Assembly: GCA_028456385.1 (NCBI GenBank) | Contig: JALNQF010000737.1 | Span: 1-15,354 of the forward strand | Source of the DNA: Ophiosphaerella korrae | Lineage: Eukaryota > Ascomycota > Dothideomycetes > Pleosporales > Phaeosphaeriaceae | Reading direction: 5' to 3' | DNA: 15,354 nucleotides | Shown here: positions 9,211 through 15,354 of the stretch, piece by piece | Numbering within the stretch: the stretch's first letter is position 1 | Layout of the letters: every line of letters starts with the position of its first letter | Notes under the pieces: model-generated | Told to the model about the DNA's origin: nothing | The model's input: the letters and a program-made list of their open reading frames with translations, nothing else | Database searches by the model: none | Program-made: the position numbers and the translations under genes

Positions 9211-9420
9211 TTAGTAGTCTAATTATAGAGATGTTCGTTTATAAAGTATATAGAAATAGGTAGTTTTAAATATTAGAGGAAGGGATTATATATAATCTAA
9301 AAATTATAGGTTACGTGAGTAGTTAAACAAGTCGATGTTATCGCAAGTATAAGCTCCAAGTGCGGCCAAGCCATAACAACAAATCAGATGCGTCTGTTCT
9401 CTCATAATTTTCGCATCTGC
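8674..9420. other. Gene-free stretch at the left of the GC-normal island
   Basis: Composition is near normal to about 9160, then a partly RIP-like patch (about 9170-9320) follows, rich in TATA, TAG and CTA. No open frame of notable length, tRNA cloverleaf or conserved motif was seen on either strand. Confidence 0.5.
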
Positions 9421-9424
9421 CTAT

Positions 9425-9430
9425 TATAAG
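9425..9430 (+). promoter_or_regulatory. Possible TATA element upstream of the 9552 coding relic
   Basis: TATAAG lies 122 nt before the ATG at 9552, in a stretch whose composition and CAACTAACC-like leader resemble a fungal promoter and 5' leader. Support is positional only. Confidence 0.25.
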
Positions 9431-9551
9431 CAGCATCTAGCCCAAGGCATTTACCTAGCGTTTGTCCTTTGGTTTATTATCTGCTATCGCTTTGAAGCAC
9501 ACTGAGATAGCTACTGTCAACAACTAACCTAGACATCCTACTATTATCGCC

Positions 9552-9674
9552 ATGGCCGAACAGCCGCCCAATTACAAGAAGCTGTCTTTCGAAGAACAAC
9601 ACAGGCGCTAAGCGGCGGAGCAGGCGCAGAAAGAAGAACAACGCAGAATCTTGATATTAGAAACATCGAACTGA
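9552..9674 (+). pseudogene. Broken N-terminal coding relic (Glu/Gln/Arg-rich)
   Basis: An ATG in good context (CGCCATGGCC) opens a frame reading MAEQPPNYKKLSFEEQHRR, then TAA at 9609-9611, then continues in frame as AAEQAQKEEQRRILILETSN to TGA at 9672-9674. The charged EEQ-RR-AAEQAQKEEQRR pattern is coiled-coil-like and recalls the N-terminus of a large, poorly characterised group of ascomycete proteins that open with MAE-P-DY and repeated EEQRRR/AAEQAQ blocks; that link is from memory and tentative. The stop falls where an acidic or arginine residue would keep the heptad going. No recognisable body follows, so this is a truncated gene start. It could instead be a very short peptide gene of 19 residues, which I consider unlikely. 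Confidence 0.45.
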
Positions 9675-10149
9675 TGTTAATTTATTGACTGGAACTAAGA
9701 AGCTAAGAGATCTGGAGAGAGTGATTCATCTGAAGGTAGCTATGCCCGCTCAGGTGACTACAGAGAAAACCCCCCTCTTCATCTCTTCTAACACTGGCAG
9801 TGCCGTCCTTAGTCCTTAGGAGCACTTCGCAAGCATATCTTTTAATTACTCTATACTAGCAGCACATCTATCTACTTGCGCTTAAAGCTACTAATTATTC
9901 TCGAACATTTTATAAAGCTATTCTTCTAAACTCTTATAGACTCCGTAGTACTATTCTTCTGCAAGCTATACTCCATAGGCAACGTCGCTCGGGATATGTT
10001 GCCCATTAGGAAATATTTATTTGCTCTCACATGTACTAAGGCACCTCTATGCGTTATATGGTATCAAAAGGTTACGTCGAAACATTATGATACATGAAGT
10101 AAACTGGGATTTGCTCTATATCGCTCAAGGTTGAACGCAATTGTATGAC
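9675..10149. other. Gene-free stretch between the coding relic and the HET gene
   Basis: Composition is mixed, with a partly TpA-enriched portion at about 9835-9960. Stops occur in all frames. It may be decayed remains of the gene that began at 9552, but no domain can be read. Confidence 0.45.
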
Positions 10150-10213
10150 TCAGTATAGAGAGGAAGTAGAATCAAGGAAAGTGAGTCGTGGGTACTCCAT
10201 TAATCCTGGAGCC

Positions 10214-10219
10214 TTTATT
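10214..10219 (-). terminator. Possible polyadenylation signal for the HET gene
   Basis: AATAAA on the minus strand lies about 285 nt past the HET stop codon, a plausible distance for a fungal 3' untranslated region. No other perfect AATAAA was noticed closer to the stop. Confidence 0.3.
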
Positions 10220-10500
10220 GCGCCGTCAATACAAGGCCGAAGGGGATGGATTCTAACGAAAGCCACAACTGGTGACCAGTTTATGAGCGTAAATCTGCAT
10301 TCTGTGCATGTAAATGCTGTTTCGAAGAAGTCCTTTTCGCTCGCATCGACCGCTTCAGCAAACAGTATTCGTCTTATCATTAGAAAGTTCGTCGACAGGT
10401 TATCATAGTCCCTGACCACCTTGTCCCTAACATGATCGACGCTAATGTGTCTGGAGCATAAAGCGTCCGTAGATCTGTCCGTGCGAAATAGCATTCTGTG

Positions 10501-12300
10501 TTACAGAATCTCGTATTCTCTAAACCCAAACTTCTCGAGATCTGACCACGAATCGTATTCGGAATTGTCTATGGCCGGATGTAGTTCTCCCCATTGATGG
10601 TCGAGAACGTAGGCAACATTGATCATTTCATACTTCTCAGAGCCTATAGGGCGAAGTATAAACGGGAAATTGTTGCCAAAAAGTCCGACAAGCACATCCC
10701 CTGCACGAATCCCATCTTGTCCAGAATAATAAGACAGGCCAAACTTTCCATTATCTGTCACAAAGAGAGTTCGAGAGCTTGCGCTACGCAGGATGTCTTC
10801 CATAATTACTGTGTAGTCGGGATCGAAGTCGTCTGGCACGCTGTCGGACTCGAGAAAGTCTATGAAGTACTGCTTGTCGGACGGCTGTAGTAATAGGCGT
10901 TGATAGTCGTGTATTACTTGGAGGAACAGAGCCGGCGTGAATCCCTGTTTTTTGACCGATGTATGATATAAATTATACAGTCGGCGCGCCGCCCCAGGAC
11001 CAACGAATAAATCCGATACAGATGCCCATGTGATTGTCCCAAGTGCATTCCCAATGGCGAACATGGTCTTGAAGTCCTCAGAAAACTTTGCGATACACGG
11101 GTGCTCCAGGCGCTCCACAAAAGGATGCAAGATAGGGGCTATATCCGGTATGTGTAGCAGCATGGTAGGGGCCCAGTAGGTACTCTCCTGGGTCTCATAC
11201 ATCCTCGATGAAGCGCATGCAGCTAGATCAGGTACCCAGGATGGCAGGTCTGGAGTTTTAGCCATCTGTTTAGGAACGTCCTCAAGTCCACAGCGGAGCG
11301 GGTAGATGCAATAAAATGTAGGACTGTAAAATGCTAGTAACACTGCTGTTGTTTGTGTGAAAACCTGCTGGACGGATAGGCTGTAATCAGGAGCCAGTAG
11401 CTGTTGCTCGATGTCGGATATACCGAGGATACCATAGACATAGTCACGTGGGTCGGTCGCTTTCTGCAGCATCGAGTCGTACATTCGAGCTTCTAGCGAT
11501 GTTTTCGGTCCACATTCTCTGAGGCGACTGAAACCTTCGATCTTCGCAAATTGGCGAAAGCACTTCGCAACCACATCCCTGTCCTGAATGGTGAGTCTCA
11601 CACTTGGATGTTCCAAAAACAAATCGTTGAAGAATCTAGCACCAGCTTCAAAGCCACTCCAGGGTATACAAAAGCGGCCGATGTATACCATTGGATCCGT
11701 TACAGGCATTATCAGTTCTTGCAAAACCCATAATCGCGAAAACCACGGAGAACTTATTATGTGAAAAAGTTCTTTAAGGAGTTGGGTAAAGGAAGCAGCT
11801 GATTTTGGCCTTATTCGTCTGTCCATGTGCAAAAGAAGATTATGGTAATTGTATCCCTCATCTGGATCAAGCCAGATGATTGTTCTGTACGAAAACTGGT
11901 ATATCTGTGCCATAATACGAACCTGTTCGTTCCTTTCCTCAATATTTTGTTGATCGATACACAGCGCATCTACCCATAGAGTACGAGTTCCTTTTGGGTG
12001 CCTGAGGTGACGAAGGGCACAATCGAGGTTTTTCGTGATTGGCATTTTGAACTTGCCATTGATCAGTACTGGGTATGGTGCTAGTTCTGTGCCCCAGACA
12101 TACGAAAGCGCCTCATATGACGAGTGGAATGCCAGCATCACGGGTTTCAACTGGACTTGAATTTCATCATCATCATGCCTTCCGGGCTCAAGAAGCAACA
12201 ATCGCACCACTCTATGATCTTTGTTCAATGGTGTATATGGCCGGTCGGGGTAAGCGCCCGATTCTTTGGGATTGGTTTCATTCGATGATTCTGTATCCAT
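10501..12300 (-). CDS. HET-domain (heterokaryon incompatibility) protein
   Basis: The 599-residue intronless frame runs from ATG at 12298-12300 to TAA at 10501-10503. HET proteins of filamentous ascomycetes take part in non-self recognition and can trigger cell death on fusion of unlike strains; the domain is structurally TIR-like. The HET domain (about residues 62-195) shows YEALSYVWG (62-70), TLWVDALCIDQQ (107-118), a QVRIMAQIY helix (126-134), IIWLD (141-145) and SPWFSRLWVLQEL (184-196). Further family blocks are DPRDYVYGILGISD (283-296), APDYSLSVQQVF (303-314), LPSWVPDLA (352-360) and the C-terminal TLFVTDNGKFGL...GDVLVGLFG...FILRPIG...GEL (511-572), as in HET-6-type proteins. The chosen start gives the usual leader YTPL...RLLLLEPG just before the domain. 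No signal peptide, membrane segment, NACHT or repeat region is visible, so it is a stand-alone HET protein, probably cytosolic. There is no partner gene beside it. Its normal base composition contrasts with both flanks. The frame stays open after the stop (see findings). Confidence 0.95.
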   Translation of the reverse strand: MDTESSNETNPKESGAYPDRPYTPLNKDHRVVRLLLLEPGRHDDDEIQVQLKPVMLAFHSSYEALSYVWGTELAPYPVLINGKFKMPITKNLDCALRHLRHPKGTRTLWVDALCIDQQNIEERNEQVRIMAQIYQFSYRTIIWLDPDEGYNYHNLLLHMDRRIRPKSAASFTQLLKELFHIISSPWFSRLWVLQELIMPVTDPMVYIGRFCIPWSGFEAGARFFNDLFLEHPSVRLTIQDRDVVAKCFRQFAKIEGFSRLRECGPKTSLEARMYDSMLQKATDPRDYVYGILGISDIEQQLLAPDYSLSVQQVFTQTTAVLLAFYSPTFYCIYPLRCGLEDVPKQMAKTPDLPSWVPDLAACASSRMYETQESTYWAPTMLLHIPDIAPILHPFVERLEHPCIAKFSEDFKTMFAIGNALGTITWASVSDLFVGPGAARRLYNLYHTSVKKQGFTPALFLQVIHDYQRLLLQPSDKQYFIDFLESDSVPDDFDPDYTVIMEDILRSASSRTLFVTDNGKFGLSYYSGQDGIRAGDVLVGLFGNNFPFILRPIGSEKYEMINVAYVLDHQWGELHPAIDNSEYDSWSDLEKFGFREYEIL

Positions 12301-13010
12301 AGATGAGGTATCTCAATGTTTTGTAGGTCTTGAGCAAAAATCAAAATTGAAAGAAAGCAGTACAGGCGGTCATTCGAGTAGCGCAGCTGATCTTTTTCTT
12401 AGAATGGGCTGAGTTGCTTAAATGAAAGACGGTCTGAATCATGTCGTGAATGCGACACAACCACACGTGTTTCACTTAGTACCCTGGAAATCCCATTCCG
12501 GGCCTAGTGCTTATTCTAAATTTCATGCGCCTTCCTACCTTACGAACAACGTTAGATTTAGCTGCGGGTTTAACTAGATAGGCAAAGCTGGTCTAGCTCA
12601 CGCTCTCTAGATGAAGTTGGTTGTAACACTCGGCTGATAGCCACGGAATTACACGAACAACTTCAGTCGGTTTCACGCAAGACTAAGCGTATTGGAATTG
12701 AGGTGCATCGCGCTTCTATAATGCTGTATCGACTCATTGGTTAGACTGTATTGAATTCCATCACATAATTTCCGACACGAGTCCAGCACTAGTTGCGAAG
12801 TAAAACATGACCTGTCACATGTTGACTGTGCCTCGCAGCTGAGCCGGGGTATTTTCGTTGTTGCCTAGCGCTCGCTCAACACTTGATTGAGATTCTCCCC
12901 AACTTCATGGCCACCCAGGCGGAAAAAAAACCCGGACTCCGACGATGGCTTGGCGCACCACAACACCATATATTTTTGTATAGAGACGCTCTTTCTAGAG
13001 CATGTTCACG
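12301..13010 (-). promoter_or_regulatory. Upstream region of the HET gene
   Basis: This is the non-coding stretch before the HET start, of normal composition. Just upstream of the ATG the minus strand has pyrimidine-rich runs (CTGCTTTCTTTC, TTTTTGCTC), common near fungal transcription starts. A palindromic E-box ACACGTGT lies at 12463-12470 about 165 nt upstream, next to a small inverted pair TGTCG/CGACA (12442-12457). There is no clear TATA box. No divergent gene was found on the plus strand. Confidence 0.4.
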
Positions 13011-13030
13011 GGATTTTTAAGCGTGAGGCT
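12988..13030. other. Right border of the GC-normal island
   Basis: Composition switches from normal to AT-rich over about 40 nt. A small hairpin (GCTCT-TTCT-AGAGC, 12988-13001) sits at the edge. Just inside, a run of ATs and a 12-nt T run (about 13063-13074) precede the Tc1-type transposase end, so the switch probably marks the end of that element. A clear terminal repeat was not found. Confidence 0.4.
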
Positions 13031-13107
13031 GTAGATATATATATAAAAATAGCTATACACAAGCTTTTTTTTTTTGTGTTGAAGCCTAGTTTTAGGGGTA
13101 GTAGAGC

Positions 13108-13400
13108 TCACTACCTAGTTATTTAACCGTCTAACTCGATGTAATCTTGTAGTCTTTGTAGCATAGAATCAACTTACTTATTGATAAACTTCTAGCTAAT
13201 CTTTTCCTATCCCTTTATAGCTAGTTCTCTCGTTTTAAATTTATCCTAGTATAGAAAGCGCTTTATAAACTACTTAGGAGGTCTCTAGTAGTTCTCTATA
13301 GGAGTAAAATCTAGGCTATTAGAGTAGTTAAAGTAGTCTATAGAGCTAAGATACGTACGTAGAGTATCTCTATAGACGTTAAAGTTAAGTTCCTTAGCGA
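13108..13400 (-). pseudogene. Tc1/mariner-type transposase relic, C-terminal part
   Basis: The minus strand keeps the end of a DDE_3 (Tc1/mariner, IS630-like) transposase in one frame. LDFTPIEN at 13291-13314 corresponds to the family motif PDLNPIEN that carries the third catalytic Asp, here still GAT. It is followed by a W/Q-PPKQFIKRF block, then KISxKFINKxVDSMLQRLQDYIELDG to about 13126, matching the usual end of fungal Tc1-type transposases (FIN-VDSMP-RLQ-CIE--G-MTG). The frame then meets TAA, TAG and TGA at 13123-13125, 13111-13113 and 13108-13110; the first two are RIP-type candidates and TGA is probably the original stop. Further upstream (beyond 13400) domains can no longer be followed and there may be frameshifts, so the N-terminal part and the element's other end are not defined. 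Confidence 0.75.
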
Positions 13401-15245
13401 GCTAAGCCTAAGTAAGTACTCTAGTAGACTATCCTATTGTAAGGACAATAGTACACTAACTAACTACGCTAAAAAGAGAGATTAATAGCTTGTTAGCTTT
13501 AATCGAAAGTGTATAGTATATATACTAGGAACTTAGCTAGTACGAGGTTTTGTGTTAACTTGTATAATAGCCGCTAAGGGACTAGAATCTTAGTATAAGG
13601 TACTAAGCCTATTGTAGCTTACTTGATCCTTTACACCTATCTCCTAAAGAAAGTAATCTACTTAATTAATATCCTTTAGAGAGAACGTAGGAGGTCTACT
13701 ATAAGTTTCTTTAAGTAATTTATTATAGTTTAGCGATTTATTAAATATTATGTTATCTTTCTTAAGTATCTCTTATCTCTAGGTCTTACCTACGCTATTA
13801 TAGTAAAAAAAGTTAGTATAATAGACTAAGATCCTAAAGTAATTAAGAAAGTTAGTAGTACTCTTTATCTACGCTTTTTTTAGAGTATTAAACTTGAAAT
13901 ATAACCTCTTAGATATTATAAAGAAGATATATTAAAAAAGTTATTATAGAATATTATAGTAAAATTATAGTAAACTTTTTTCTATAAGTAGGTTCTAAGC
14001 GCGTTATAGTATTATAAGCCTAAGTATTAAGTCTAGTTTTTTTTTCTACCTAGGTAACTACTTAATAGAAGTCTTTAATACAATTTAACTATACTCTATA
14101 GCTTTTACTAAAGTAGTTTAAGATATTATAAAGCCTTTATATTATAAGAGTATATTTAGAGAAAACTTATTAGAGATAATATCTATATCCTAAGGCCTTA
14201 GCAAAGCTTATTTAATAACCTAATTTATTACAAGCTAGAATATATCTTTCTACGTACTAGCTATACCTATAAAGCCTTATTATACGTATAGAAAGTACTA
14301 GTAATAAGTTACCTATAATTATTAATAGGATACTAGACTATATTATAAGAAATCTAAAATATATATTCTAGTATTTACGTAAGGAAGTACTAAGAATTTT
14401 CTAGATTAACGCACTCTACCTTAATTAAGAAGACGAAGATAAAAAGTTAAAGTAAGTATTAATAATAGGGGAGATATATAGTAAGGCTATAAAAGTCTAT
14501 ACTTAGCTAAGAAAACTAGATCTTAAAATTAGCTATATCTCTAATAATTTTTATAAGTTTAGGAATTATAAATAAGTAGTTAGCTTTTTTAAATAAATTA
14601 ATAAAGCTATTAAACTTACTTCTTAGAAGTAACTATTTTATAATATCTATAATAATATAGCTAGTAGTTTATAAAAACTAAGTAATTTAGAAAATAGTAT
14701 ACTATATATAGAATTTAACTAGCTCTAGCCTTTATATATGTAGCCTTACTAGAGTTATATCTAGATTATTTAGGATCTTATCTTAGTAAAGACTATAGTT
14801 ATCTATTATAGTAATAAATCTATTAATTTTTATAATACTTATAAACTCTATTAATTAGGGCTTATTTAAATAAGGTTTTAATTTTTAGAATTATTAGATA
14901 CTAAAACTATAGTTAAGAGGATAGGGCACTATTGTAGTAATCTATAGTTACTAGTAATATAAAGAAATAGGTTAGTATACTAGAAGTAAGCTACTATCTC
15001 TAGGAAACTTAAAAGTTTTAGAGTAGAGTAATATTATAATACTTAATAAAGTTATTAACGTAAATACCTAATACTACTAATATAGTCTTTTATAAGACTA
15101 GGTTTATAGTTTCTATAAGATAGTTCTATAATAAAAAGATAACTTTATAGTAAACTATACGCGCTCTAACTTAAAAGTTTTTTTTTAGATATTACTTAGC
15201 TTAATTTCTTTAAACTAAAGAATTATAGTAGATTGTATTATAAGG
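13401..15245. other. AT-rich repeat-derived DNA, no gene recognised
   Basis: The first few hundred bases probably hold the rest of the Tc1-type transposase on the minus strand, but neither the first two catalytic motifs nor the helix-turn-helix could be identified with confidence. From about 14000 on nothing recognisable remains on either strand. Long frames appear if TAA and TAG are read through, but this is expected when TGA is nearly absent. Confidence 0.45.
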
Positions 15246-15354
15246 GAGTTACCTTTATATCTCTTATTTTCGCACTAATATTAGTAAGTTTACAACTTAC
15301 TAATATTTAACTACCTTTCTACTTTTAGTTAGCGCTTAGTAAGCTACTAGGTAT
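15246..15354. repeat. Dispersed repeat, copy B (109 bp, runs off the window)
   Basis: It is a direct-orientation counterpart of 5199-5308. It includes a perfect 10-bp inverted repeat TTAGTAAGTT-TAC-AACTTACTAA at 15281-15303. Copy B retains more C and G (CGCAC, TACAAC, AGCGC) than copy A, so it is the less mutated copy. The similarity reaches the last base of the window and may continue. Confidence 0.85.

Larger units (their letters stand above)
13011..15354. repeat. RIP-degraded AT-rich repeat block, right
   Basis: The features are the same as in the left block: CpA and TpG scarce, TpA abundant, stops in every frame. Mutation density rises with distance from the island: the first 150-250 bases keep CpA and TpG (for example AGTCTTTGTAGCATAG) while the part beyond 13700 is near saturation. 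Confidence 0.85.

Noticed and set aside
10145..10408. Plus-strand open frame of 87 codons, opposite the open tail of the HET frame
   Set aside because: It overlaps antisense to the in-frame tail past the HET stop, shows no recognisable motif, and has no sign of its own promoter. Only one of two overlapping frames would be real, and neither is established.
10594..12302. Shorter open frames within the HET gene on both strands
   Set aside because: They are out of frame with a gene whose full-length family match is unambiguous.
8650..13000. tRNA or other structured RNA genes in the GC-normal island
   Set aside because: No cloverleaf with matching A and B boxes was found by eye on either strand.
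12887..13126. Plus-strand open frame of 79 codons near the right island border
   Set aside because: It crosses the composition border into the Tc1-type relic, has a low-complexity end over the T run, and is antisense to the transposase terminus. It is chance openness.
13300..13450. Helix-turn-helix reading of AQLAKELNFNVYRDTLRTYL as an N-terminal DNA-binding domain
   Set aside because: It directly precedes the PIEN motif and the family's C-terminal tail at the right distance, so it is better read as the stretch between the second and third catalytic motifs.
14388..14960. Long plus-strand frame that appears if TAA and TAG are read as Gln
   Set aside because: TGA is almost absent in RIP-degraded DNA, so any frame looks continuous once TAA and TAG are excused. 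No family motif could be recognised in the translation.

Overview
This looks like a chromosomal window from a filamentous ascomycete (Pezizomycotina). Three things point there: a heterokaryon-incompatibility (HET) domain gene, transposon families typical of that group (Fot1/pogo, Tc1/mariner, a Ty3-like gag), and the footprint of repeat-induced point mutation (RIP). In the RIP-like parts CpA and TpG are very scarce, TpA is in great excess, and every frame is full of TAA/TAG stops. Class or genus cannot be fixed from the sequence.

Layout. Bases 1 to about 8455 are an AT-rich block of decayed repeats. It contains a minus-strand gag relic (FGDID-type gag core and two CCHC zinc knuckles, about 2849-3360), a four-unit 30-bp minisatellite (4096-4215), and a structurally complete Fot1/pogo-like DNA transposon (5351-7181) with TA target-site duplications, imperfect terminal inverted repeats and a one-frame transposase pseudogene. 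From about 8455 to about 13010 base composition becomes normal. This island holds a 118-bp MITE-like element (8529-8646), a short broken coding relic (9552-9674), and the only intact protein-coding gene, a 599-residue HET-domain protein on the minus strand (10501-12300). From about 13010 to the end the AT-rich state returns. It begins with the C-terminal part of a Tc1/mariner-type transposase (13108 to about 13400, minus) and ends with a 109-bp repeat (15246-15354) that also occurs at 5199-5308.

How it fits together. The window is one working gene, probably of the allorecognition/cell-death HET class, in a small island within a RIP-inactivated transposon landscape. The transposons are dead: all three catalytic Asp codons of the Fot1-like transposase now read Asn, each explicable by a CpA-to-TpA change on the plus strand. 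No operon, biosynthetic cluster, RNA gene or CRISPR array is seen. The most interesting points are the open frame that continues for 116 codons past the HET stop, the zinc-knuckle tail on the pogo-type transposase, and a gag relic with no recognisable pol.
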